This document shows, piece by piece, positions 7,944 to 16,390 of a stretch of 64,000 bases of DNA. The notes beneath the pieces were generated by a model. It was not told the DNA's origin, did no database searches, and was given only the letters and a program-made list of their open reading frames with translations. The translations under genes were made by a program, and so were the position numbers. Origin of the DNA: Nevskiales bacterium (GTDB lineage: Bacteria > Pseudomonadota > Gammaproteobacteria > Steroidobacterales > GCA-2729495); assembly GCA_011526045.1 (NCBI GenBank), contig WYBE01000075.1, forward strand, positions 1 to 64,000, in the 5' to 3' direction. Positions within the stretch are counted from its first letter, which is position 1; each line of letters starts with the position of its first letter.

Positions 7944-8360
7944 GTGAAACAGATGGCTATCGTGATTCGAGATGACGCCTACGACAAGCTCCTGACGCCA
8001 CTGACCTTCGCCTACGTGCAGGCCGGGCGCGGCGTGCAGGTGGACGTGCTGTTCGTGCTCTGGGCCGCGCGCGTGCTGACGGCCGACGGTGCTGCAGCCG
8101 TGCGCTGCGAAGGCCGCCACGCGGCCGACGAACAGTGGCTGCGCGACCGCATTGAGGCCGCCGGCGAGCCGACCGAGATACGCGATTACCTGCAAATGCT
8201 CGCACGGACCGGCCGCGTGAACCTCTACGCATGCCAGATCGCGTCCGCCGTGTTCGGTGTCGACGAGAACAACCTGCTGCCGGAATCGGCCGGCATCGTC
8301 GATCCCGGCTGGTTTCTCGCCGAGAAGGCCGCCAAGGCCGATGTCTGCCAGCACTTCTAG
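7944..8360 (+). CDS. DsrE-family protein
   Basis: 138 residues from a GTG at 7944, chosen because GAGGAG (7931-7936) is 7 bases upstream. The ATG at 7953 is too far from it. The fold markers are a first strand [20 protein letters not shown], a hydrophobic strand [13 protein letters not shown] and a late Cys in [13 protein letters not shown]. These match DsrE/DsrF/YchN-like proteins, some of which carry sulfur on a conserved Cys. Whether C95 acts that way is unknown. It is 38 bases upstream of the ferritin-like gene and probably in one operon under the divergent AraC regulator. Confidence 0.8.
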   Translation: MKQMAIVIRDDAYDKLLTPLTFAYVQAGRGVQVDVLFVLWAARVLTADGAAAVRCEGRHAADEQWLRDRIEAAGEPTEIRDYLQMLARTGRVNLYACQIASAVFGVDENNLLPESAGIVDPGWFLAEKAAKADVCQHF

Positions 8361-8398
8361 ATCGAGCTGCTTGTCCAACATTCTAAGGAGCACACAGC

Positions 8399-9379
8399 AT
8401 GAATACCGTCGTCGCCGAATTGCCTCCCGCCTCGAGCCGTGCCGCGAGCTACGCCCGTTGCGTCGTCACGTCCCGCGACAACGACTGGCAGATCGACCGC
8501 GATCTGCTGCGCGGACGCTCGCTCGACTTCGGGCGCAAGTTCCTGCCGGACGGCCTGTCTCTCGTTGATCGCATCGCCGGTCTCTCGAACGACGAGGAGC
8601 GGCTGCTGAGCCAGATCCAGGGGCGCACCTACGCCTACATCTTCGGGCTGGTGGAGCGCTTCATCAGCGTGAAGATGCTTGAGCAGGGCCGCGCGCACGG
8701 CCTCGGCGACCAGCTTGCGTTTGAAGGGCTCGTGCGCTTCGCGAACGAGGAGATCAAGCACCAGGAGCTGTTCCGCCGCATCGATCAGATGATCGGCGCC
8801 GACTTGCCGGCCGGCTACCGCCAGGTGGCGGACCCGAACCACGTTGCGCAGGCCGTGCTCGCGGCCAGCGCCTGGTCGGTGCTCGCGCTGACCTGCCATA
8901 TCGAGCTGTTCGTGCAGTCGCACTATGTCCGCAGCATCGCCGAGCGCGACGAGATCTGCCCGCTGTTCCGCGACGTGTTCAAGTTCCACTGGAAGGACGA
9001 GTGCCGCCATGTCGTGCTCGATGAGCTCGAGTGGAGCGCCGAGGACGCGCGCCTGACCCCGGCGCAACGCGACGCCGCCGTCGACGATTTCATCGCCCTG
9101 GTCGGCGCCGTCGACAGCCTGCTCGTTGCGCAAGCCGCGGCCGATGCAGAGTACTTCTCGACCTGCGCCAGGCGCGATTTCAGCGAGGCGCAGCGGCAGG
9201 CGATCGAACACGGCGTGCTGCGTGCGTATCGCTGGCAGTACATCGTCTCCGGCGTGCAGCACACGCGTTTCGCGCAGTTGCTGGGTGGTATGACGACTCC
9301 GGCCCAGTTGGAGCGGATTCAGCGGGCGCTCGCGCCGATCAGGAAAGATCTCGACCCGCGCTCCTCGCCCAGATGCTAG
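8399..9379 (+). CDS. Ferritin-like diiron protein (possible oxygenase)
   Basis: 326 residues, mostly helical. The diiron ligand set is readable: E86 (LVERF), E118-x-x-H121 (NEEIKHQELF), E169 (HIELF) and E201-x-x-H204 (KDECRHVVLDEL). Together they make the two EXXH plus two Glu pattern of ferritin-like oxidases and oxygenases such as AurF relatives. AAGGAGCACACAGC precedes the ATG. No close named family comes to mind, so the substrate is unknown. It follows the DsrE-like gene and probably shares its regulation by the AraC-type protein. Metal binding is well supported; oxygenase activity is inferred. Confidence 0.75.
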   Translation: MNTVVAELPPASSRAASYARCVVTSRDNDWQIDRDLLRGRSLDFGRKFLPDGLSLVDRIAGLSNDEERLLSQIQGRTYAYIFGLVERFISVKMLEQGRAHGLGDQLAFEGLVRFANEEIKHQELFRRIDQMIGADLPAGYRQVADPNHVAQAVLAASAWSVLALTCHIELFVQSHYVRSIAERDEICPLFRDVFKFHWKDECRHVVLDELEWSAEDARLTPAQRDAAVDDFIALVGAVDSLLVAQAAADAEYFSTCARRDFSEAQRQAIEHGVLRAYRWQYIVSGVQHTRFAQLLGGMTTPAQLERIQRALAPIRKDLDPRSSPRC

Positions 9380-9411
9380 AAGCCCGGCACTTCTGCCTTG
9401 CCTCCCCGCGA

Positions 9412-9963
9412 CTATGCGCGAGTGCGGCGTCTTACCCACGGAGCCAGCAGGCTCATTGCGGGGCCGAACAACCACGCGGCGGCGGGAACGGGGACGGCCG
9501 TCAGGCTCCAGCGTGCAGCCGAAAAGTCTTCATGTTCGACCACTACTCCGTCGGGACCAGGATCCTTTACGAGAGCGGCCATGATCCCGTTGCCGCAGCA
9601 ACTTGGCCTCGAGATCACCCATGCGAAGTCACCGTCGGTGGGCGTTCCCAGAGACATCATCTGACCTGATATCGACGCGATAGCGGATGGGGCCGCAGGG
9701 CTGGTAGCCGGGCCGGAGGGAAATTCCATCGAGGCATCGACACTATAAGCCGAGGAGTGAATGGCAGTGACCAACACCCAGTCGTTATCAGCCTGCAATG
9801 CGCCTTCGAGTAGCCCCGATATCGAATTACCGGAAGTCCATGAATAGGAGTAATGAAACTGGGTCGTTGCTGAATGCGCGGGTGACCAGAAAATTACTGT
9901 CCCAAGAATGATCCACAACTCAACGATAGCCCCTCGTATTCTTCTGACTTGGAGAGTTCTCAT
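9412..9963 (-). CDS. Exported protein with VPLPA-type C-terminal sorting signal
   Basis: 183 residues from the ATG at 9961-9963, which gives a basic N-terminus and a hydrophobic signal segment (IVELWIILGTVIFWSPAHSA). Earlier in-frame starts lengthen it without adding recognisable sequence. The C-terminus VPVPAAAWLFGPAMSLLAP followed by VRRRTRA is a PEP-CTERM-like VPLPA signal: motif, hydrophobic helix, basic tail. Such signals are cleaved by exosortases, and the proteins are released or anchored outside. The central domain is unrecognised. It is convergent with the diiron gene. No exosortase gene is in the window. Confidence 0.75.
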   Translation of the reverse strand: MRTLQVRRIRGAIVELWIILGTVIFWSPAHSATTQFHYSYSWTSGNSISGLLEGALQADNDWVLVTAIHSSAYSVDASMEFPSGPATSPAAPSAIASISGQMMSLGTPTDGDFAWVISRPSCCGNGIMAALVKDPGPDGVVVEHEDFSAARWSLTAVPVPAAAWLFGPAMSLLAPWVRRRTRA

Positions 9964-10079
9964 GCCGTAGCTTCGCTGCGGATCCAATAGCATTGCATGA
10001 GCGAAAGGTAGCACGACCCGACAGCGCATGACGTAGCGAAGTCCACATAACCAAGGCGAATAGTACTTTCAAAGGCGAG

Positions 10080-10099
10080 GGTTTGAACTTCCTGTCCGC
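10080..10099 (+). repeat. 20-base direct repeat, right copy
   Basis: Identical to 5973-5992. It is joined directly to the truncated purC sequence, so the repeat marks a recombination junction. Confidence 0.7.
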
Positions 10100-10100
10100 T

Positions 10101-10319
10101 CCTATCCGCCCGGACTCCTCGCGCTACTGGCCGGCCGACGAATACGCCGTCGGCACCAGCCCGCCGAGCTACGATAAGCGGTTCGTGCGCGACGACCTGG
10201 AGACCCTGGACTGGGACAAGACCCCGCCGGGCCCGCACCTGCCGGCGGAGGTGATCGCCCGCACCCGTGCCAGGTACGCCGAGGCGCTGCAGCGGCTGGC
10301 CGGGCGTTCGATCGCCTGA
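10101..10319 (+). pseudogene. purC: C-terminal fragment of purC (SAICAR synthase)
   Basis: About 70 codons read [15 protein letters not shown] and then [27 protein letters not shown]. This is the last part of phosphoribosylaminoimidazole-succinocarboxamide synthase. The full enzyme is around 240-300 residues, so the ATP- and substrate-binding core is absent. The fragment begins right after a 20-base sequence found also at 5973. It cannot be functional, and a complete purC should exist elsewhere in the genome. Confidence 0.85.
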
Positions 10320-10391
10320 GCGGCCACGGCCAGGCGAAGCTGGAAATTAGGCAATCGAGGCATCAACATGGGCAACCCAAGGGAGAATGTC

Positions 10392-11882
10392 ATGAAAATG
10401 CAAAAGCGCGTACTCGTACTGGGGTTTTTGAGCGGAGCGCTCGTCCTGTCCTCGCTTGCCGGCTGCAACAAGCCCGCCGACCCCGCCACGCAAGCGGCGA
10501 AGGCCGATGCCACCGCCGCCACGCCTGCGCCGGACCTCGCGGAGACCAAGGCCATCGCCGAGCAAGCCTACATCTACGGCTTTCCGATGATCGCAGCCTA
10601 CAAGGCGATGTACGAGTTCAACATCGACAAGTCGTCATCGCAGTACAAGGGTCCGTTCAACCAGATCTGGAGCGACGCACGAACCTTCACGCCCAAGGAC
10701 ACGGCGGTCGTCACGCCCAACGCGGACACGCCGTATTCGACGGCGCAGGCCGACCTGCGCGCCGAGCCCGTGGTGCTGTGCGTGCCGGCGGTCGACGAGA
10801 AGCGCTACTACTCGGTGCAGCTCATCGACATGTACACCTTCAACTACGGTTACGTCGGCAGCCGCACCACCGGCAACGACGCCGGTTGCTACCTGATCGC
10901 CGGCCCAAACTGGCAGGGCGAGAAGCCGGAGGGCATCGCCAAGGTGTTCCACTCCGAAACCGACTTCAGCCTCCTGATCTTCCGCACGCAGTTGTTCAAC
11001 CCGGCCGACATGGACAACGTGAAGAAAATCCAGGCCGGCTACAAGCTGCAAACGCTGTCCGCGTTCCTCGGCCAGCCCGCGCCCCCGCCGGCACCCGAGG
11101 TCGATTGGCCGAATTTCGCCGGCGATGCCCCGTTCACAACGGAGTTCCCGGCCTACCTGAACTTCCTGCTGCAGTTCGCTCCGGCCATCGGTCCGGCGGC
11201 GGTGGAGGAGCCGCTGCGCGAGAAGTTCGCGCGCATCGGCATCGGCGCGGGCAAGCCGTTCGACTCCAAGGCCCTGTCGCCGGAGCAACAGGCCGCGTTC
11301 GGCGAGGCCATCAAGGGTGCCGTGGCGAAAATCGACGAGGCAGCCAACAAGATCGGCAAGAATATCAACGGTTGGCAAGCGGGCTCCGCATGGGGCGACC
11401 GCGCCTTCTACAACGGCGACTGGCTGCTGCGCGCCGCTGGGGCCAAGGCCGGCATTTTCGGCAACGACGCGGCCGAGGCGGTGTATCTGTTGACCCGCTC
11501 GGACGCGCAAGGCCAGCCGCTCGACGGCTCGAAGCACGCGTATACGCTCACCTTCGCCAAGGACGAACTGCCGCCGGTCAACGCGTTCTGGTCGGTGACC
11601 ATGTACGACGGCAAGACCCAACTGCTGGTCGAGAACCCGATCAATCGCTACCTGATCAACTCGCCGATGCTGCCCGGGATGAAGAAGAACGCGGACGGCT
11701 CGTTGACGCTGTACATCCAGAAGGACTCGCCCGGCAAGGACAAGGAGGCGAACTGGCTGCCGTCACCCGACGGGCCGATCTATCTGAACATGCGACTGTA
11801 CTGGCCCAAGGAAACGCCGCCCTCGATTCTCCCGCCCGGTGCCGGCACCTGGGATCCGCCCGGCATCAAGCAGGTGCAGTAG
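10392..11882 (+). CDS. DUF1254/DUF1214 lipoprotein, first of two tandem paralogues
   Basis: 496 residues from the ATG at 10392, preceded by GGGAGA at 10381-10386. An earlier ATG at 10368 lacks this spacing. A lipoprotein signal (VLGFLSGALVLSSLAGC) places the mature protein on the membrane. A DUF1254 domain (YIYGFPMIAAYKAMYEF; TPNADTPYS; YYSVQLIDMYTFNYGYVGSR) is followed by a DUF1214 domain (FWSVTMYDGKTQLLVENPI; PSILPPGAGTWDPP). The function of these periplasmic proteins is unsettled. It is followed after 49 bases by a paralogue with which it shares an almost identical stretch near the 3' end. Confidence 0.9.
   Translation: MKMQKRVLVLGFLSGALVLSSLAGCNKPADPATQAAKADATAATPAPDLAETKAIAEQAYIYGFPMIAAYKAMYEFNIDKSSSQYKGPFNQIWSDARTFTPKDTAVVTPNADTPYSTAQADLRAEPVVLCVPAVDEKRYYSVQLIDMYTFNYGYVGSRTTGNDAGCYLIAGPNWQGEKPEGIAKVFHSETDFSLLIFRTQLFNPADMDNVKKIQAGYKLQTLSAFLGQPAPPPAPEVDWPNFAGDAPFTTEFPAYLNFLLQFAPAIGPAAVEEPLREKFARIGIGAGKPFDSKALSPEQQAAFGEAIKGAVAKIDEAANKIGKNINGWQAGSAWGDRAFYNGDWLLRAAGAKAGIFGNDAAEAVYLLTRSDAQGQPLDGSKHAYTLTFAKDELPPVNAFWSVTMYDGKTQLLVENPINRYLINSPMLPGMKKNADGSLTLYIQKDSPGKDKEANWLPSPDGPIYLNMRLYWPKETPPSILPPGAGTWDPPGIKQVQ
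11571..11783 (+). repeat. Near-identical block shared by the DUF1254 paralogues, first copy
   Basis: Bases 11571-11620 are identical to 13132-13181 and 11661-11698 to 13222-13259. The whole block matches 13132-13344 at roughly 90%. The rest of the two genes is much more divergent, which points to gene conversion rather than simple old duplication. Confidence 0.75.
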
Positions 11883-11931
11883 ACCGTTGGCAAACCAGCC
11901 TGCGGGCAGAATGAATCCAAAGGAGACGAAG

Positions 11932-13443
11932 ATGAACCAGCCACGAGGAACACCGTTGTCGGGCCTGTTGTGCGGGGCTATTGCCATGCTGGTGCTCGCC
12001 GGCTGCGGCAAGCAGGCCGGATCCGCCGCGCAGGCGGCGAAGACTGACGCGGCCACCACCGCGCCAGCGCCGGCGGCAGCCACTGCCGCCGCCACGCCGG
12101 CGCCCGGCGCCGCGGACTTCAAGGGCATCGCCGAAGAGGGCTTCATCTACGGCCTGCCCGTCGTGATGATCTACCAGATCATGTACGACTACGCGGTGGA
12201 CAGGGACTCCGGCCAGTTCAAGGCGCCGTTCAACCAGATCAAGAACGAGACGCAGGTTTTTACCTGGAAGGACACGGCGATCGTCACGCCCAACAGCGAC
12301 ACGCCGTACTCGTGGTTGTGGATGGACCTGCGCACCGAGCCGATGGTGCTTTCGGTTCCCGCCGTCGACAAGAGCCGTTACTACTCGGTGCAACTCACCG
12401 ACCTCAACTCGTTCAACTTCGGCTACATCGGCAGCCGCGCCACCGGCAGCGACGCCGGCGACTACATGGTCGTGGGCCCGGACTGGAAGGGCGACAAGCC
12501 GGCAGGCATCAAGCAGGTATTCCGGTCCAGCAGCGAGTTTGCACTGGGGGTGTATCGCACCCAGCTCTTCAACCCGGGCGACATGCCCAATGTCGAAAAG
12601 GTGCAGGCAGGCTACAAGGCCCAGCCGCTGTCGGCATACCTCAAGCAACCAGCCCCGCCCGCGGCCCCCGCGATCGACTTCCCGAAGATCGACAAGGCAT
12701 CGATGCAGACCGGCTTCTTCGATCACCTCGGCTTTGCGTTGCAGTTCGCGCCGCCGGGACCGGAGGAAGAAGCGATCCGCGCCAAGCTTGCCAGTATCGG
12801 CATCGGACCCGGCAAGAAGCTTGACCTCAAGACCCTTCCCGCCGAACAACAAGCCGCGATCGCGGCCGCGATGAAGGCGGGCGACGAGCAGATCAAGCAA
12901 TACCTCCTGTCCGGGGTGAAGCGCATCAATGGCTGGGGCGTTTTCTCGCCGTTCGGCGACCGCGCGTTCTACCACGGTGATTGGCTGAAGCGCGCGGCTG
13001 CTGCCGCCGCCGGCGTGCTGGGCAACGATGGCGTCGAAGCCATGTATCCGTTCACCCGGAACCTCGCGAACGGCGAAGAGCTCGATGGCAGCAAGCACGC
13101 CTACACGCTGACTTTCCCTAAGGGCGAGTTCCCGCCGGTCAACGCGTTCTGGTCGGTGACCATGTACGACGGCAAGACCCAGCTCTTGGTCAAGAACCCG
13201 ATCGACCGCTACCTGATCAATTCGCCGATGCTGCCCGGGATGAAGAAGAACGCGGACGGTTCGCTCACCCTGTACATCCAGAAGGATTCGCCCGGCAAGG
13301 ACAAGGAGTCGAACTGGCTGCCCGCGCCCGACGGCCCGATCTACCTGGTGATGCGCCTGTACTGGCCGAAGACCGAGCCGCCTTCGATCCTGCCCCCGGG
13401 GGAAGGAACCTGGAGCCCGCCCGCCCTGACGCAAGTGCAATAG
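11932..13443 (+). CDS. DUF1254/DUF1214 lipoprotein, second tandem paralogue
   Basis: 503 residues from the ATG at 11932, preceded by AAGGAGACGAAG. Two upstream in-frame ATGs were rejected for lack of such a site. The lipobox is MLVLAGC. Domain order is as in the first copy: YIYGLPVVMIYQIMYDY, TPNSDTPYSW, YYSVQLTDLNSFNFGYIGSR, then FWSVTMYDGKTQLLVKNPI and PSILPPGEGTWSPP. Overall identity to the upstream copy is moderate, but the DUF1214 block is near identical. The pair probably forms one transcript. Paralogous function or dosage is unknown. Confidence 0.9.
   Translation: MNQPRGTPLSGLLCGAIAMLVLAGCGKQAGSAAQAAKTDAATTAPAPAAATAAATPAPGAADFKGIAEEGFIYGLPVVMIYQIMYDYAVDRDSGQFKAPFNQIKNETQVFTWKDTAIVTPNSDTPYSWLWMDLRTEPMVLSVPAVDKSRYYSVQLTDLNSFNFGYIGSRATGSDAGDYMVVGPDWKGDKPAGIKQVFRSSSEFALGVYRTQLFNPGDMPNVEKVQAGYKAQPLSAYLKQPAPPAAPAIDFPKIDKASMQTGFFDHLGFALQFAPPGPEEEAIRAKLASIGIGPGKKLDLKTLPAEQQAAIAAAMKAGDEQIKQYLLSGVKRINGWGVFSPFGDRAFYHGDWLKRAAAAAAGVLGNDGVEAMYPFTRNLANGEELDGSKHAYTLTFPKGEFPPVNAFWSVTMYDGKTQLLVKNPIDRYLINSPMLPGMKKNADGSLTLYIQKDSPGKDKESNWLPAPDGPIYLVMRLYWPKTEPPSILPPGEGTWSPPALTQVQ
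13132..13344 (+). repeat. Near-identical block shared by the DUF1254 paralogues, second copy
   Basis: Partner of 11571-11783 (see that entry). It covers the start of the DUF1214 domain through the LYIQKDSPGKDKE segment. Confidence 0.75.
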
Positions 13444-13483
13444 AGAGGTGGCTTCGGTTTTTCGGACACGGGTATAAGAGGAC

Positions 13484-13567
13484 GGCCGGGAGCGGATCCG
13501 CGAGCTGCACGAGAAGATCGGCGAACTGACCGTGGAGCGGGATTTTTTAGAAGGCGCGCTCGAGCAC
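13484..13567 (+). pseudogene. IS3-family OrfA fragment
   Basis: The frame at 13490 reads ERIRELHEKIGELTVERDFL, the leucine-zipper-like end of an IS3 OrfA. Both flanks are lost. It lies in the 327-base interval between the second DUF1254 gene and the next VPLPA-CTERM gene; the rest of that interval shows only the upstream region of the latter. Confidence 0.65.
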
Positions 13568-13770
13568 GCTGCGTCCACCCAGCTTGTGTTATGGCAAATT
13601 CCGTGTTGCCAAATCCACTAACAGCTTGCAGCCTTCGTCCATACTGCGGCCACACCGCTCAGAGATTGCCGGGGCGGCGCATAAAGTATGAGAAAAAGCG
13701 CTGGGAGGCGGCAATCAGGCGATTGCCCGCAAGCCTGGAAAAAAAGGGAACCTGACCTGGGGGACATACA

Positions 13771-14454
13771 GTGAAGAAGCATCTTTTTGCCACGGTGGCA
13801 ACTCTCGTGCTCGCGGGCACCGCACAGGCTGCCACGGTCTATACGCTGTCCGATGCCTCGTACGTGAATACCTACGGCTCCAATCCCGTGGTCTGTACGG
13901 GTTGCGGCACGGGCACGGCGACTGATGACGGCTTGGGGAATATCACCCTGGCAGGCGTTTCCTGGTACTTCAATGGCGGTGGCAACGAGTACAGTGCCAC
14001 GATCAGCGGTACCACCACGCTGGCCCCGACTTACACGCCCATCACCAGCCCGGCCAATGCCCTGCCGGCCGGCAGCGTCATCACCGGCAACACCGTCACC
14101 TGCACGACGATCAGTTTTGGTAGCACGGACCCCTGCTCAACCACCGGCTACCGCTCCAGCTGGGCAGTTCCTGTGTTTCGCACCGGCCTGCGCAGCGACA
14201 CAGACCCCGGCACCAGCTGCGGCATGCCGAGCAATCCTGCCAACATCGGCGCGATCGACCGTTGCCGGGTGGACCTCTCGGTCGCAGGCAATGATCTGAC
14301 CCTGAAGATCAAGCGCGCGCTGTCGGAGTCGGCCGGGACCACCGGCTGGCAGGAAATGACCTTCACCTTCACCGCAGTCCCGGTGCCCGGCGCAGTGTGG
14401 CTGCTCGGCTCGGCCCTCGGCCTGCTGGGCCTCGCCCGCCGCAAGGTGGCCTGA
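13771..14454 (+). CDS. Exported protein with VPLPA-type C-terminal sorting signal
   Basis: 227 residues from a GTG at 13771, with GGGGGA 7 bases upstream. A cleavable signal peptide (MKKHLFATVATLVLAGTAQA) leads a Ser/Thr/Gly-rich body with several Cys residues (VVCTGCGTGT, CTTISFG, CGMPSN, DRCRVD) that may form disulfides. The C-terminus VPVPGAVWLLGSALGLLG, then LARRKVA, is the VPLPA-CTERM sorting signal. The body matches no family I know. It is followed after 21 bases by a second such protein, so both are likely cotranscribed and exported by the same exosortase-linked route. Confidence 0.85.
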   Translation: MKKHLFATVATLVLAGTAQAATVYTLSDASYVNTYGSNPVVCTGCGTGTATDDGLGNITLAGVSWYFNGGGNEYSATISGTTTLAPTYTPITSPANALPAGSVITGNTVTCTTISFGSTDPCSTTGYRSSWAVPVFRTGLRSDTDPGTSCGMPSNPANIGAIDRCRVDLSVAGNDLTLKIKRALSESAGTTGWQEMTFTFTAVPVPGAVWLLGSALGLLGLARRKVA

Positions 14455-14475
14455 TCAGCACACGCCAACGAGGGT

Positions 14476-15264
14476 ATGAACATGAAGCTCATCCGATCGG
14501 TGGCCGTCGTTGCCACACTCGTAATGTCCGCGAACTCCGCGAACGCCGACCTGCTGGGCCGCGACCTCAATGGCAGCGCCGGCAGCTTCGAGGCCTATTA
14601 CGACACAGTGCTCGACATCACCTGGCTGGCAGACGCGAACCTGGCGCAGTCGAACCAGTTCGGCGTCACGGGTATCAACCTCAGCAACGGCCGCATGGAG
14701 TGGGGTACGGCCAACAACTGGATCGCGGCCATGAACGCGGCTAATTACCTGGGCATCAACGACTGGCGCCTTCCGGCCATGTACGACATCGACAACGATG
14801 GCTGTGTGGTGGACTCCTACAGCTCGTACGACGGCGGCGACTGCGGCTACAACGTCGTGAGCACCGGGCCGCAGGCGTCCGAGCTGTCGTCGCTCTTCTA
14901 CGACACGCTCGCGAACCTTGCCGCCTTCACGACGAGCGGAGCGCTGTGCACGACCTACGCCGCTCCCTGCCCACGCTGGCAGAACACGGCACCGTTCGCG
15001 AACCTGGGCGAAGGCAATTTCTACTGGTACGGCCAGGAGACCACCACCGACAGCTCCGGCAACGACTGGGGTCTGCCGGCCTACTACGCCTGGTACTTCG
15101 GCCCTTCGGGTACACAGCGCCCGCAGGACAAAGAAGGCAGCTTCTACAATGCCTGGGCGGTCGTGGATGGCGACCTGCAAGTGGTGCCAGTGCCGGGCGC
15201 CGTATGGCTGTTCGGCTCCGCGCTCGGTCTGCTCGGCGCAGCGCGACATCGGGCCAGAGCCTGA
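14476..15264 (+). CDS. DUF1566-like exported protein with VPLPA-type sorting signal
   Basis: 262 residues. A signal peptide (MKLIRSVAVVATLVMSANSA) is followed by a Lcl/DUF1566-like domain: a Trp-rich start (TWLADANLAQ), NYLGINDWRLPAMYDIDNDG with its WRLP motif, and NDWGLPAYYAWYFG. The C-terminus VPVPGAVWLFGSALGLLG, then AARHRARA, is the VPLPA-CTERM signal. DUF1566 proteins are typically surface or secreted and some bind carbohydrate. Function here is unknown. A strong intrinsic terminator follows at 15318, ending this transcription unit. Confidence 0.85.
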   Translation: MNMKLIRSVAVVATLVMSANSANADLLGRDLNGSAGSFEAYYDTVLDITWLADANLAQSNQFGVTGINLSNGRMEWGTANNWIAAMNAANYLGINDWRLPAMYDIDNDGCVVDSYSSYDGGDCGYNVVSTGPQASELSSLFYDTLANLAAFTTSGALCTTYAAPCPRWQNTAPFANLGEGNFYWYGQETTTDSSGNDWGLPAYYAWYFGPSGTQRPQDKEGSFYNAWAVVDGDLQVVPVPGAVWLFGSALGLLGAARHRARA

Positions 15265-15317
15265 AGTTCCACGGCCATTTGAACGACGGCTGAGTCCGCT
15301 CGGCCACAGTTTGGGAA

Positions 15318-15344
15318 AGCCCCGCCAGCCGGCGGGGCTTTTTT
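15318..15344 (+). terminator. Rho-independent terminator
   Basis: A 9-base perfect stem AGCCCCGCC / GGCGGGGCT with an AGCC loop is followed by a run of T. It ends the pair of VPLPA-CTERM genes. Confidence 0.9.
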
Positions 15345-15404
15345 GTTCATCGCGGATGCGGACTATGCCTGGCCCCACGCCCGCTTCACGGATCCGGATC
15401 CTGC

Positions 15405-15671
15405 TGGTGCTACCTCGGTTCCGTACCGCTGCTGGAGGACAACAGCGTCGGGTCCGGCACGTCCTCCATCGTCAACGCAGAGGTGGGCTACCACATCACC
15501 AGGCAGTTGAGCCTCATGGCCACGGTCTTCAACCTGTTCGATAGCGACGACAACGACATCACCTGTTACTACGAATCCCGGCTGCCGAATGAGACGGGGC
15601 CCGTGGCCGACAGCCACTTCCACCCCATGAAGCCCCGTACGCTCAGGGTCGAGGCCACCTGCCAGTTCTGA
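15405..15671 (+). pseudogene. C-terminal fragment of a TonB-dependent receptor
   Basis: The frame reads CYLGSVPLLEDNS, then VNAEVGYHITRQLSLMATVF, NLFDSDDNDITCYYESRLP and finally HPMKPRTLRVEATCQF. The Y-L-G-x-x-PL, N-E-x-GY and F-N-L-F-D patterns and the terminal aromatic are those of the last beta strands of a TonB-dependent outer-membrane receptor. The full receptor is 600-900 residues; only about 88 codons remain and no start is plausible. It fills most of the interval between the terminator at 15344 and the carbonic anhydrase gene. Confidence 0.8.
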
Positions 15672-15698
15672 TCGGCCCGGGCGCTCCGCATTGCCCCG

Positions 15699-16337
15699 CT
15701 AGCGCGCCGGCATCATAGCCCGCACAGCGATTGGCTCGTATTGGCCTGACTCCGGGTTGTACGCAAGCACCTGTCCTTCAGCGATGTCGTAAACCCACGC
15801 GTGCAGGCACATGTCACCGGTTCTGAGTTTCGCAATGACGCCAGGATGCGTGCGCAGATGCTCGATCTGCACAAGAACGTTTTCCTTCACGGCGATATCG
15901 AGCAAATCCTCGGCTGCGGCCTCCTTGTAGTGATCACGCAGGATACGACGCGTTCCGTCGGCAAGGCTCAGCCAGCCGGCCAATGCAGGAAACGACGCAA
16001 CGACACCCGGATCCAGCACCCCGCTCATCGCGCCACACGCCGTGTGGCCGCAAACAATGATGTCCCGTACGCCCAATATCTCGACCGCGTACTCGATCGT
16101 TGCTGACGAACCCGACGGCATCAGGTTGTACGGCTGGACGATGTTCCCGGCATTGCGCAATACGAACAGTTCTCCAGGGTCGGTCTGCGTGATGAGACTG
16201 GGGATGACCCGGGAGTCGGCGCAGGTGATGAACAACGCCTTTGGAGCCTGTCCCTGCTCGAGCTTTTCAAAAAAAGCGCACTGGGCAGCAAACACCATTT
16301 CATGAAACCCGTGAATGCCCTGGATCAGTTTGTGCAT
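15699..16337 (-). CDS. Beta-class carbonic anhydrase
   Basis: 212 residues, the usual length. It interconverts CO2 and bicarbonate using zinc held by C39, H98 and C101 (ITCADSRVI; CGHTACGAM), with the D41/R43 dyad present. There is no signal peptide, so it is cytoplasmic. It lies downstream of kdpE on the same strand, separated by a 54-base gap with a perfect hairpin, so it may be transcribed separately or by read-through from kdp. Confidence 0.93.
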   Translation of the reverse strand: MHKLIQGIHGFHEMVFAAQCAFFEKLEQGQAPKALFITCADSRVIPSLITQTDPGELFVLRNAGNIVQPYNLMPSGSSATIEYAVEILGVRDIIVCGHTACGAMSGVLDPGVVASFPALAGWLSLADGTRRILRDHYKEAAAEDLLDIAVKENVLVQIEHLRTHPGVIAKLRTGDMCLHAWVYDIAEGQVLAYNPESGQYEPIAVRAMMPAR

Positions 16338-16365
16338 TGCGTCCTCGAGGATCCCTGTACTGATG

Positions 16366-16386
16366 CGTGGCGCGTATTACGCCACG
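16366..16386. other. Perfect 7-bp hairpin between kdpE and carbonic anhydrase gene
   Basis: CGTGGCG and CGCCACG flank a 7-base loop, 4 bases past the kdpE stop. There is no T run on either strand, so it is not a standard terminator. It may slow transcription or protect an mRNA end. Confidence 0.5.
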
Positions 16387-16390
16387 TGAG

